Source: Prevotella sp. UBA1378
GTDB taxonomy: Bacteria; Bacteroidota; Bacteroidia; Bacteroidales; Bacteroidaceae
DNA: 12,048 bases
Assembly (NCBI GenBank): GCA_002305505.1
Contig: DBRC01000018.1
Location: 17,342-29,389, forward strand
Direction of reading: 5' to 3'
Within the stretch, counting starts at the first letter, position 1; each line of letters starts with the position of its first letter. Of the stretch, positions 1 through 6,606 are shown piece after piece. The translations under genes were made by a program, and so were the position numbers. The notes beneath the pieces are model-generated. The model saw only the letters and a list, made by a program, of their open reading frames with translations, was not told where the DNA came from and made no database searches.

Positions 1-46
1 CGCCGGATTAGCGCGGGTTCCTTATCCCGGACTGGCATATACGGTT

Positions 47-108
47 GGAATAAAGAATAACGGATTAGCCGTTTCCTGTTAACCGCTAATCCGTTATTCT
101 TTTATTCC
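47..108 (-). terminator. Large hairpin downstream of the M23 peptidase gene, probable terminator built from the GGATTA repeat
   Basis: The left arm (47-69) and right arm (85-108) are complementary over 23 pairs, with one extra T in the right arm and a 15-nt loop. The hairpin begins 32 nt beyond the stop codon of the minus-strand peptidase gene, the right place for a terminator. No clean U-tract follows, so an intrinsic terminator is an inference. The inner part of the stem contains CGGATTAGC, related to the GGATTA repeats at 3366-3622 and 10245-10311, so it may equally be a copy of that dispersed repeat used as a terminator. Positions 1-46 hold nothing recognisable. Confidence 0.6.
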
Positions 109-139
109 GTCAGCCTAATTGCTTAAGCCTTGTTTTCCT

Positions 140-1090
140 TTAGTTGTACTTTAATATCTGTCCCGGCATCAGGCGTATGTTCTTTCCGATGCGGTTCAGC
201 TTGCAGAGCGCGTCGACCGTTGTGCCGCGCTTGCGGGCGATGGCTGCCAGGGTTTCGCCGGCTGCCACCTTATGGAAGTGTACCTCGGTAGCATAAGCTG
301 CCGCAGGCGCTGCCGTGGCCAGTTCAATGTCTTCTTCCTCCTCGCTGCTGCCGTTGTCTCGGTGCTTACCGCTCACGCCACGCAGGCGTGTAGCCAGCAG
401 CGATTCGCTCTCGTAAGAATTCTTACGGAAGACATAATAATCGTCCACTACGTCTTGGTTTTTAAAGTCGAACATGAGTGCCGGGTTCAGTGCTACGCCG
501 CAAAGGCGGGTTTCGAAGTGCAGATGTGAGCCGGTGCTTCGGCCGGTGTTTCCTCCAAGTCCGATAGGGTCTCCGGCACGCACTTCCTGATTTTCTTCAA
601 CCAGGTGCTTGGACATGTGTCCGTAGATGGTTTCCAGCCCGTTGTCGTGGCGGATAACCACGTATTTCCCGTAGCCGCCGGCCTCGTATCTCACGATGCG
701 CACCTTGCCGCTGAAAGCCGAGCGGATGGTGTCTCCGATATATACCTTTACGTCCAGCCCTTTGTGCTGGCGCCCCCATCGCGGCCCGAAATTCGATGTG
801 ACCACGCGGTTGGTTGTCGGCATGCAGAAGCCGCGCAGGTTGATGCGGAAAGAGTCGGGGAGGGCGGTGGCGCGATGGGCGTACTGGTTGTTCCAGTCGT
901 CATATAAGTCGGCTGCGGGCGAGTCGTATGATTCGTTTTGTATAAGCCGTTGCAGTGCGACGGAGTCGACTGCTTTCATTTTTCTGTCAATGGGTGCCTG
1001 CCGTGCGAGGAGATCCTGTCCCGTTGCGGGAAGGGTGCAAAGCGATGTCACGGCTATCATTACAATTGTCTTAAGTCTTTTAATAATCAT
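140..1090 (-). CDS. M23-family metallopeptidase with C-terminal LysM domain
   Basis: Exported peptidoglycan peptidase of 316 residues. Residues 1-25 form a Sec signal peptide (basic start, hydrophobic core, then PATGQ). There is no convincing lipobox, so a soluble periplasmic protein is likely. The M23 domain spans about residues 88-205 and has the LytM zinc-site pattern: H109 and D113 in HKGLD, H158 in YGHMS, and H189/H191 in HLHFE. All expected ligands are present, so it should be an active endopeptidase rather than an EnvC/NlpD-like activator. An acidic linker with SSEEEEDIE (248-256) leads to a LysM domain (about 270-315: GETLAAIARKRGTTVDAL, ending MPGQILKYN), which binds glycan strands. 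The gene lies 183 bp downstream of recG on the same strand, with its own promoter candidate at 1204-1211. The family assignment is firm; the exact bond cleaved is not visible. Confidence 0.93.
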   Translation of the reverse strand: MIIKRLKTIVMIAVTSLCTLPATGQDLLARQAPIDRKMKAVDSVALQRLIQNESYDSPAADLYDDWNNQYAHRATALPDSFRINLRGFCMPTTNRVVTSNFGPRWGRQHKGLDVKVYIGDTIRSAFSGKVRIVRYEAGGYGKYVVIRHDNGLETIYGHMSKHLVEENQEVRAGDPIGLGGNTGRSTGSHLHFETRLCGVALNPALMFDFKNQDVVDDYYVFRKNSYESESLLATRLRGVSGKHRDNGSSEEEEDIELATAAPAAAYATEVHFHKVAAGETLAAIARKRGTTVDALCKLNRIGKNIRLMPGQILKYN

Positions 1091-1203
1091 AAACAGGTTT
1101 CAGTTCTTATATGTGATATAGGGCCGGAAGCCACGAATCGACATCCATAATTAAAATCCAATTATCAGATGTCACCGTCCTTTTTTATGTCAAAAGAACG
1201 TTG

Positions 1204-1211
1204 CAAAGATA
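1204..1211 (-). promoter_or_regulatory. Candidate -7 box (TAnnTTTG) for the M23 peptidase gene
   Basis: On the minus strand this reads TATCTTTG, a full match to the Bacteroidota -7 consensus TAnnTTTG. It lies about 115 nt upstream of the peptidase start codon and would give an untranslated leader of roughly 105 nt. No good -33 TTTG is present about 20 nt further upstream. The leader holds no recognisable riboswitch. Confidence 0.5.
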
Positions 1212-1236
1212 ATAAATATTTTATAAGAACCTGCTT

Positions 1237-1265
1237 TGTTAACACAATTTGTGTCTATTTTAACA
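1237..1265. promoter_or_regulatory. Palindrome between recG and the M23 gene
   Basis: ACACAATTTGTGT (1242-1254) is a perfect 6-bp inverted repeat around one central base. It is flanked by TGTTA (1237-1241) and TAACA (1261-1265), an outer inverted pair. It begins 8 nt beyond the recG stop codon and just upstream of the expected -33 region of the M23 promoter. It could be a regulator site or part of a weak recG terminator; the sequence does not decide between them. Confidence 0.25.
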
Positions 1266-1273
1266 TTTTGGTG

Positions 1274-3364
1274 TCAGGAGATGGCTGTCCAGTTGATATT
1301 GGTTTTCCGCAGTTCTTTCAGTCTGTTCCAGAGCAGGGCATTTGCGCTTTTCTCGCAGGCAGGGTCGTCGTCGATGATGCGTTGTGCCTCGTCGCGGGCC
1401 AGCTGTACGATTTGCCCGTCGCGGGCGATATCGGCGATTTTCAGGTCGAATGCCATGCCGCTCTGCTGCGTACCCTCGAGGTCGCCCGGCCCGCGCAGTT
1501 TCAGGTCGGCTTCTGCTATGCGGAAACCGTCGTTGGTCTCGCACATGATGTCGATGCGTTTCCCCGTCTCTTCGCTCAGTTTGGCTTTTGTGACGAGGAT
1601 ACAGTACGACTGCTCGGCGCCGCGCCCTACGCGGCCTCTCAGCTGGTGTAGTTGCGACAGTCCGAAACGCTGTGCATCGAGGATGACCATGACCGATGCG
1701 TTAGGCACGTTCACCCCCACCTCGATAACGGTGGTGGCTACGAGTATCTGCGTTTCTCCGCTGACGAAGCGTTGCATCTCCTCCTCCTTTTCTTTGGGTT
1801 TCATGCGTCCGTGTACCTTGCTGAGCCTGAATCCGGCGAATACTTGGCGCAGCGCTTCGAACCCTTCTTCAAGGTTTTTCAGGTCGCTTTTCTCGCTTTC
1901 TTCGATGAGCGGGAACACGATGTATACCTGGCGGCCTTGTCGAATCTGCTGTCGGATGCCGTTGTAAAGCGACGTCAGCCTGCTGTCGGGCACGTGGCGT
2001 GTTATGACAGGCTTGCGCCCTGGCGGCAGCTCGTCGATTACGCTCACGTCGAGGTCGCCGTACAGCGTCATGGCCAGTGTGCGGGGGATGGGCGTTGCCG
2101 TCATCACCAGGACATGCGGCGGATTAGTGCTTTTGCCCCACAGTTTGGCACGCTGTGCCACTCCGAACCGGTGTTGCTCATCGATGACAGCCAGTCCGAG
2201 CTGTGCGAATTGCACGCTGTCTTCGATGACGGCGTGCGTCCCCACCAATATGTGTATGGTGCCGTCGAGCAGCCCCTCGAGCACCTCCTTGCGGCGTTTC
2301 CCCTTGACAATGCCCGTGAGCAGGGCCACGCGGATGTCCATCCCCTTCAGGAAGTCCATGATGGTGGCTAAGTGTTGTTCGGCCAGGATTTCCGTCGGGG
2401 CCACGATACACGCCTGATAGCCGTTGTCGATGGCGATGAGCATCGCCATGAGGGCTACGAGCGTCTTTCCTGACCCCACGTCGCCCTGCAGCAAGCGGTT
2501 CATCTGCCGCCCGCTGCCTGTGTCCTTCCTTATCTCGCGCACCACCCGTTTCTGTGCCTCTGTCAGTGCGAACGGCAGGTTTCCGCTGTAGAACCGGTTG
2601 AATTGTTCGCCAATGCGCCCGAACACATAGCCGCGGTATTTACGGCGGTGGTCGCTTGCATAACGCACGATGTTGAGCTGCACGTAAAACAGCTCTTCGA
2701 ACTTCAGCCTCATCCTGGCGCGTTCCAGTTCGTGTGCATTTTTCGGGTAGTGGATGGTGCGCAGTGCTTCGTCGCGCGACATCAGGTGCAGCCGCCCGGT
2801 GATGAATCCGGGCAGGGTCTCGGCGATGGGCGTGGTGAGCCTTTCGAGCATGCTCTTGGTAAGTTTTTCGATGGTACGTGATGTGAAGTTGTTCTTCTTC
2901 ATCCTTTCCGTCGTCGAGTAGTAGGGCTGCAGCCCCATGGCCGAGAGTTCCATATCTTCGGCCTTGTCTATTTCCGGATGGGTTACGTTGATGCGGCCGT
3001 TGAAGATGTTGGGGCGCCCGAAAACAATGTATTGCTGTCCTATTTTATAGTTTTGCTTGGCATATTTCCCGCCGTTGAACCATGTAAGGTCCATCACCCC
3101 GTGCCCATCAGAGAAGTGGGCCACCACGCGCTGCTTGCGTGCTCCCATCTCGAATGTCTCGAAACTCAGTATCTTTCCGCATATCTGTACGAAAGGCATG
3201 TCGCCCGTCAGTTCGTCGATGGTATAGATACGGCTGCGGTCCACGTATTTGTAGGGGTAGTTCATCAACAAGTCGCCGAACGTCTGGATACCGAGTTCCG
3301 CGCTCAGTATCTTTTTCCGGTTGGGCCCTACGCCTGGCAGGTATTGGATGTCTTGTTGAAGCAC
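1274..3364 (-). CDS. recG: ATP-dependent DNA helicase RecG
   Basis: RecG, 696 residues, the usual length; it remodels stalled replication forks and branch-migrates Holliday junctions. The N-terminal helix-hairpin-helix-like start (QYLPGVGPNRKK) leads into the wedge/OB-fold domain (about 60-160). Helicase motifs are in order: Walker A GDVGSGKT (294-301, K300), motif II DEQHRFG (D395-H398), motif III TATPIPRT (from 422), and GRVGRG in the C-terminal helicase lobe. The start codon is GTG (3362-3364). No ATG lies in frame upstream before a stop, and homologous N-termini, as remembered, begin only a few residues earlier. The GTG directly abuts a GGATTA repeat, so the leader is repeat-derived. The gene follows ispD on the same strand after 232 bp; no convincing minus-strand promoter was seen in the gap, so it may depend on read-through. 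Confidence 0.97.
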   Translation of the reverse strand: MLQQDIQYLPGVGPNRKKILSAELGIQTFGDLLMNYPYKYVDRSRIYTIDELTGDMPFVQICGKILSFETFEMGARKQRVVAHFSDGHGVMDLTWFNGGKYAKQNYKIGQQYIVFGRPNIFNGRINVTHPEIDKAEDMELSAMGLQPYYSTTERMKKNNFTSRTIEKLTKSMLERLTTPIAETLPGFITGRLHLMSRDEALRTIHYPKNAHELERARMRLKFEELFYVQLNIVRYASDHRRKYRGYVFGRIGEQFNRFYSGNLPFALTEAQKRVVREIRKDTGSGRQMNRLLQGDVGSGKTLVALMAMLIAIDNGYQACIVAPTEILAEQHLATIMDFLKGMDIRVALLTGIVKGKRRKEVLEGLLDGTIHILVGTHAVIEDSVQFAQLGLAVIDEQHRFGVAQRAKLWGKSTNPPHVLVMTATPIPRTLAMTLYGDLDVSVIDELPPGRKPVITRHVPDSRLTSLYNGIRQQIRQGRQVYIVFPLIEESEKSDLKNLEEGFEALRQVFAGFRLSKVHGRMKPKEKEEEMQRFVSGETQILVATTVIEVGVNVPNASVMVILDAQRFGLSQLHQLRGRVGRGAEQSYCILVTKAKLSEETGKRIDIMCETNDGFRIAEADLKLRGPGDLEGTQQSGMAFDLKIADIARDGQIVQLARDEAQRIIDDDPACEKSANALLWNRLKELRKTNINWTAIS

Positions 3365-3365
3365 T

Positions 3366-3433
3366 TTTTGGATTATTGATGTTTTGGATTACGGATTAGG
3401 GATTACGGATTAGGGATTACGGATTAGGGATTA
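3366..3433 (+). repeat. GGATTA(C/G) heptamer array, left arm of a long inverted repeat
   Basis: Positions 3386-3433 are three exact copies of the 14-mer GGATTACGGATTAG plus GGATTA, so the basic period is 7 bases with alternating C and G. A degenerate TTTGGATTATTG precedes it (3367-3378). The 37 nt at 3379-3415 are perfectly complementary to 3558-3594, making a long inverted repeat with a 142-bp interior. The array runs up to the start codon of recG. Confidence 0.9.
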
Positions 3434-3556
3434 ATGGCATTTTGGAGTTATGGGTTGTGGATTTTGGACAGGGTTGAATCATTATGGGTTTCTATGAATG
3501 TGGTGATTAAGCATAGATTCGCTATTTTTGCATCCACACACCTTTCAAAGAATTAA
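3434..3556 (+). other. Unique core between the inverted-repeat arms, with a 40-codon open frame (doubtful)
   Basis: An ATG placed immediately after the last GGATTA opens a 40-codon frame that closes with TAA just before the right arm, so it fills the core. The predicted peptide (begins MAFWSYGLWILDR, ends STHLSKN) is rich in Trp and hydrophobic residues and matches no family I recognise. A 40-codon frame in 123 bp is quite likely by chance. The core also contains short degenerate TTTTGGA-like pieces, suggesting older repeat material. Reported because of its exact fit to the core, not as a confident gene. Confidence 0.12.
3523..3530 (+). promoter_or_regulatory. Isolated plus-strand -7 box (TATTTTTG) inside the inverted-repeat core
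   Basis: TATTTTTG matches TAnnTTTG exactly, and what follows (GCATCCACAC) looks like a Bacteroidota start region. The -33 element is poor. No plus-strand gene lies downstream: a transcript would run through the right repeat arm and antisense to ispD. It may be a leftover of a lost gene, the promoter of a small antisense RNA, or chance. Confidence 0.25.
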
Positions 3557-3622
3557 CCCCTAATCCGTAATCCCTAATCCGTAATCCAAAACATCCCTAA
3601 TCCAAACCATCCGTAATCCCAA
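3557..3622 (-). repeat. Right arm of the inverted repeat, overlapping the 3' end of ispD
   Basis: Read on the minus strand this is the same GGATTA(C/G) array as at 3379-3433. Positions 3558-3594 are an exact reverse complement of 3379-3415, and a degenerate continuation (CTAATCCAAACC, then CCGTAATCCC) runs to about 3622. The outer 26 bp lie inside the ispD reading frame and include its stop codon. Confidence 0.88.
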
Positions 3623-4283
3623 AACTCCCTTCCAGCGTCTCGGCAAGGAGCACATCAAACGGCGTTGTGATTTTGATGTTCTCGCGGTTGCCCTCCACTA
3701 AGGCGACGGTATGCCCGAGAGCCTCTACCACCGATGCGTCGTCGGTAAAGCTGTCCGTGTATTCTTGCCTGTATGCCTGTTTCAGCAGCTGGATGCCGAA
3801 TGCCTGCGGCGTTTGCACCAGCCGGTACTCGTCGCGGGGAACCGTTGTGCCGCCGATGTGCCGCAGCGTTTCCACCACCGGTATTACCGGTACGGCGGCT
3901 CCCGTTTTCCGGGCCACTTCGTAACAGTTGCGTATAACCCCCATAGCAGGAAACGGGCGCACCCCGTCGTGTACCCCCACCACGCCCCGGGCGTCGCCGG
4001 GTATCTTCTCCAAACCGTTCTTTACGGAGTGGAAACGCGTGGGGCCGCCGTCGGCAAGCAGATACCCGGTACTGAACCGGTACTCCCGGCACAGGCTGTG
4101 CCAGTATTCCTGTTGCTCTTTCGGCAGCACGAGCACGATGCCCAACCCTTCCGAGTAGCGGCGGAACCGTTCTATGGTGCGCATCAGTATCGGCCGCCCC
4201 GCTACCGGCAGGAACTGTTTCGGGATGCTGCCCCCCATGCGCAAGCCCTTCCCCCCGGCCACGATGATTACGTAGTCCGTCAC
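3597..4283 (-). CDS. ispD: 2-C-methyl-D-erythritol 4-phosphate cytidylyltransferase (IspD)
   Basis: Cytosolic enzyme of the MEP isoprenoid pathway; it transfers CMP from CTP to methylerythritol phosphate. Its 228 residues match the family length. Visible motifs are the CTP-binding loop AGGKGLRMGGSIPKQFLPV (9-27), GGPTRFHSV (79-87), VHDGVRPF (104-111, equivalent of the VHDAARP signature), QTPQAF (157-162), TDDASVVEALG (180-190) and the ending GNRENIKITTPFDVLLAE. The start is a GTG in a 4-bp GTGA overlap with the stop of the DJ-1 gene, indicating translational coupling. The last eight residues (FGITDGLD) and the TAG stop are encoded by the GGATTA repeat, so the native C-terminus seems to have been replaced or extended. 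The catalytic fold ends before this tail, so activity is probably kept. Confidence 0.95.
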   Translation of the reverse strand: MTDYVIIVAGGKGLRMGGSIPKQFLPVAGRPILMRTIERFRRYSEGLGIVLVLPKEQQEYWHSLCREYRFSTGYLLADGGPTRFHSVKNGLEKIPGDARGVVGVHDGVRPFPAMGVIRNCYEVARKTGAAVPVIPVVETLRHIGGTTVPRDEYRLVQTPQAFGIQLLKQAYRQEYTDSFTDDASVVEALGHTVALVEGNRENIKITTPFDVLLAETLEGSFGITDGLD

Positions 4284-4849
4284 TCCTTGCTCTCCATCAG
4301 GTGGGTATACATCATTTGGTCTTGCAGCGTGTGCGCCGTTTCCTCGCCTGCGATGCCGGCCAGCAGCGTGTAGGCAAAGGGCAGGGCGGCAGCCGGCCCC
4401 TCGGCGGTGGTGATATTGCCGTCTACGGTTACCAGCTCCTGTGTATACTCGGCTCCCTCAAGATAGCCCTCGAAGCCAGGATAGCAGGTGGCGCGCTTGC
4501 CTTGCAGCAGTCCTAATCCGCCCAGCACCATCGGTGCCGCGCAGATGGCCGCAATCTTCTTTCCCTGCCCGGCGTGTGCCAGCAGGGCATCCTTCACCCC
4601 CTCATGAGCGTTCAGGTTAGCCGCTCCGGGCATGCCTCCCGGCAGCAATAGCAGGCCGGCGTCGCTCAGGTCGGCCGCCTCGAACAGCATGTCGGCCTTT
4701 ATGCCTACGCCGTGTGCTGATTCTACCGTCTCACAGCCGGTAATGCTCACCGTCTTAACGTCGATGCCTCCCCGGCGGAAGATGTCTATCGGTGCCAATG
4801 CTTCGATATCCTCGAAACCGTTGGCTAAAAATACATACACTTTTTCCAT
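4280..4849 (-). CDS. DJ-1/PfpI (ThiJ/YajL-like) family protein
   Basis: Small cytosolic protein of 189 residues with the DJ-1/PfpI class I amidotransferase-like fold. Visible are the N-terminal strand VYVFLANGFEDIE with the conserved acidic residue E16, the oxyanion stretch LLLPGGMPGAANL (67-79), the nucleophile-elbow cysteine C103 in AICAAPMVLG, and GPAAALPFA (151-159). Family members are reported as glyoxalases, protein or nucleotide deglycases, or redox sensors; the sequence does not tell which applies here. It starts 24 bp after pdxJ and overlaps ispD by 4 bp, so all three are probably one operon. Despite the old name ThiJ, a thiamine role should not be assumed. Confidence 0.9.
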   Translation of the reverse strand: MEKVYVFLANGFEDIEALAPIDIFRRGGIDVKTVSITGCETVESAHGVGIKADMLFEAADLSDAGLLLLPGGMPGAANLNAHEGVKDALLAHAGQGKKIAAICAAPMVLGGLGLLQGKRATCYPGFEGYLEGAEYTQELVTVDGNITTAEGPAAALPFAYTLLAGIAGEETAHTLQDQMMYTHLMESKE

Positions 4850-4873
4850 CGTCTTACAGATTAAAATATGTTT

Positions 4874-5593
4874 TTATACCGTTTCCAATTGTTTCAGGTA
4901 TTGCTGTATTGCGCTGTGCAGCCCCATGTAGAGCGCGTCGCAAATAAGGGCATGCCCGATGCTCACTTCGTCGAGCCAAGGTATTTTCCGCCGGAAGTAG
5001 AACAGGTTCTCCAGGCTGAGGTCGTGCCCCGCGTTCAGTCCCAAGCCCAGCCGGCGTGCCTCTTCAGCCGCCGCCACGAAGGGCGCGATGGCCGCCTCGC
5101 GGTTGGCTGCATAGCCCGAAGCGTAAGGCTCGGTATAAAGCTCGATGCGGTCGGTGCCGCATTTTTTCGCATAGCGCACCATCTCCACGTCGGGGTCGAC
5201 GAAGATGCTCGTCCTGATACCGGCTTGCTTAAACCGGGCGATGACGCTTGTAAGGAACGGCAGGTTCTCCTTCGTGTTCCATCCGTGGTTCGACGTTATC
5301 TGTTCGTCGCTGTCGGGCACCAGCGTCACTTGCGCCGGTTTCACCTCGAGCACCAAGTCGATATAAGAGTCGATGGGATTGCCCTCTATGTTGAATTCGG
5401 TCGACAGCCTTGGCCTGATGTCCCTCACGTCTTGGTAGCGTATATGCCGTTCGTCGGGCCGCGGATGCACGGTAATCCCCTGCGCCCCGAACAGTTCGCA
5501 GTGGAGCGCCGCTTTCAGCACGTCGGGGTTGTTCCCCCCGCGGGCATTGCGTATCGTGGCCACCTTATTGATGTTTACGCTTAATTTCGTCAT
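4874..5593 (-). CDS. pdxJ: Pyridoxine 5'-phosphate synthase (PdxJ)
   Basis: Cytosolic TIM-barrel enzyme that condenses 1-deoxy-D-xylulose 5-phosphate with 3-amino-1-hydroxyacetone phosphate to pyridoxine 5'-phosphate, the last ring-forming step of DXP-dependent vitamin B6 synthesis. Its 239 residues are normal. Motifs: N-terminal SVNINKVATIRNARGG (5-20), VHPRPDERHI (42-51, with H43 and R45), FNIEGNP (67-73, E70), the ELYTEPYA strand (151-158) and LNAGHDL (186-192, H190). These match the phosphate-binding and general acid/base positions of the family. The N-terminal motif is NINK where the E. coli enzyme has NIDH; I recall the NINK form as common in Bacteroidota. First gene of the pdxJ-DJ-1-ispD unit, divergent from nadK. 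Confidence 0.96.
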   Translation of the reverse strand: MTKLSVNINKVATIRNARGGNNPDVLKAALHCELFGAQGITVHPRPDERHIRYQDVRDIRPRLSTEFNIEGNPIDSYIDLVLEVKPAQVTLVPDSDEQITSNHGWNTKENLPFLTSVIARFKQAGIRTSIFVDPDVEMVRYAKKCGTDRIELYTEPYASGYAANREAAIAPFVAAAEEARRLGLGLNAGHDLSLENLFYFRRKIPWLDEVSIGHALICDALYMGLHSAIQQYLKQLETV

Positions 5594-5618
5594 AATCGTT
5601 TAAAAAATATTCCGCCTC

Positions 5619-5652
5619 TTGGTGCCGGATTCATTAAAATTCCGTACATTTG
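5619..5652 (+). promoter_or_regulatory. Candidate promoter of nadK and the exporter gene
   Basis: TACATTTG (5645-5652) fits TAnnTTTG exactly; a weak -33 (CTTG ending at 5621) lies 23 bp upstream. Transcription would start near 5659. That places the in-frame ATG at 5619 outside the transcript and supports the nadK start at 5706. Only 4 bp separate this box from the divergent pdxJ -7 box. Confidence 0.5.
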
Positions 5653-5654
5653 TA

Positions 5655-5690
5655 GGCAAAATTACAAAATGTTTGCCAAACAACGGCAAA
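5655..5690 (+). promoter_or_regulatory. Three alternating GGCAAA/TTTGCC segments in the nadK leader
   Basis: GGCAAA (5655-5660), TTTGCC (5672-5677) and GGCAAA (5685-5690) allow two mutually exclusive 6-bp hairpins: 1 with 2 (11-nt spacing) or 2 with 3 (7-nt loop). The second would sit 15 nt before the nadK start codon. The first copy may be only partly transcribed, depending on the real start. The same DNA carries the divergent pdxJ promoter, so these could instead be protein-binding half-sites. Confidence 0.3.
5657..5690 (-). promoter_or_regulatory. Candidate promoter of the pdxJ operon
   Basis: On the minus strand the -7 box TAATTTTG lies at 5657-5664 (exact TAnnTTTG) and a -33 TTTG at 5687-5690, with a 22-bp spacer, slightly long. 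Transcription would begin near 5650, giving a leader of roughly 55 nt before pdxJ. It overlaps the oppositely directed nadK promoter region. Confidence 0.5.
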
Positions 5691-5705
5691 AAGCGGATAA
5701 AATTT

Positions 5706-6593
5706 ATGGTGTCACGAAAACTAAAGTTTGCTATCTTCGGTAATGTCTATCAGGCCAAGAAGTCGGTTTCCATCCGGAAAATACTGTCTTGCTTGGCGGA
5801 ACGGGAGGCAGAAGTGTTCATCGACAGCGGCTTCTACCGTTACCTCAAAGAGGGGCGTCAGCTCGACGTGGAGGCGCTTACGCCGTTCAGCGGGGATGAA
5901 TTCCAGGCCGACTTTGTTATCTCGATGGGAGGCGACGGCACGTTCTTGAAGGCTGCCGGACGGGTGGGGGCGAAGGGCATCCCGATAATCGGTGTCAACA
6001 TGGGGCGGCTGGGATTCCTCTCCGATATCAGCCCTGCCGACATCGAGCGTTGCGTAGACTCGCTTTACGAGGGCGACTACGTGTTGGAGGACCGGGCCGT
6101 CATCAGCGTTGAAACCGGCGGTGCGCCCTTTCCCGGCGGCGGTTGTGCTTTGAACGACGTGGCGATACTGAAGCGCGACGACGCCTCGATGATTTCGATA
6201 CACGCCACCGTCAACGGCGAGTACCTCACCACTTTCCAGGCCGACGGGCTCGTCGTGAGTACCCCTACCGGCTCCACGGCCTATTCGCTCTCCAACGGCG
6301 GCCCCATTATCGTGCCGGGCACCAAGGTAATGGCCATGACGGCGGTTGCACCGCACAGCCTGAACATCCGCCCGATTGTGATTTCAGACGACTGCGAGAT
6401 AACACTGACTGTCGAGAGCCGTTCGCACCACTTCCTGGTGGCCGTCGACGGCCGTTCGGAAAAGTGCAAGGAGGGTACGCGCCTGACGCTGCGCAAGGCT
6501 CCTTACCATATAAAGGTGGTGAAGCGCGCCGGGCATAAATATTTCCGCACGCTGCGCGAGAAGATGATGTGGGGAGCCGACCCACGGGCATGA
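5706..6593 (+). CDS. nadK: NAD kinase
   Basis: Cytosolic enzyme that phosphorylates NAD to NADP. The start at 5706 gives 295 residues, the normal size, beginning MVSRKLKFAIFGNVYQ. An upstream in-frame ATG at 5619 would add 29 residues unlike the family and lies before the predicted transcription start. Motifs: GGDGTFLKAAGRV with catalytic G75-G76-D77-G78-T79; NMGRLGFLSDI (from 98); ALNDVAIL (N150-D151, where the family usually has NE, a conservative change); and DGLVVSTPTGSTAYSLSNGGP (from 180), the diagnostic NAD-binding and oligomer signature. The next gene begins 13 bp downstream, so the two are probably co-transcribed. Confidence 0.96.
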   Translation: MVSRKLKFAIFGNVYQAKKSVSIRKILSCLAEREAEVFIDSGFYRYLKEGRQLDVEALTPFSGDEFQADFVISMGGDGTFLKAAGRVGAKGIPIIGVNMGRLGFLSDISPADIERCVDSLYEGDYVLEDRAVISVETGGAPFPGGGCALNDVAILKRDDASMISIHATVNGEYLTTFQADGLVVSTPTGSTAYSLSNGGPIIVPGTKVMAMTAVAPHSLNIRPIVISDDCEITLTVESRSHHFLVAVDGRSEKCKEGTRLTLRKAPYHIKVVKRAGHKYFRTLREKMMWGADPRA

Positions 6594-6606
6594 AAACAGT
6601 CTCACC

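Noticed and set aside
1236..2417. Several plus-strand open frames opposite recG
   Set aside because: All are antisense shadows of the intact RecG frame, with low-complexity Ser/Arg/Cys composition and no recognisable domain.
3386..3433. Tandem array taken as a CRISPR or as telomere-like TTAGGG repeats
   Set aside because: There are no unique spacers between units and the period is 7 bases, so it is not CRISPR. TTAGGG appears only as part of the GGATTAG-GGATTAC junction.
5619..5705. Longer nadK start at 5619
   Set aside because: The added 29 residues are unlike NAD kinases, and the codon lies upstream of the predicted promoter's transcription start. The start at 5706 gives the usual N-terminus.
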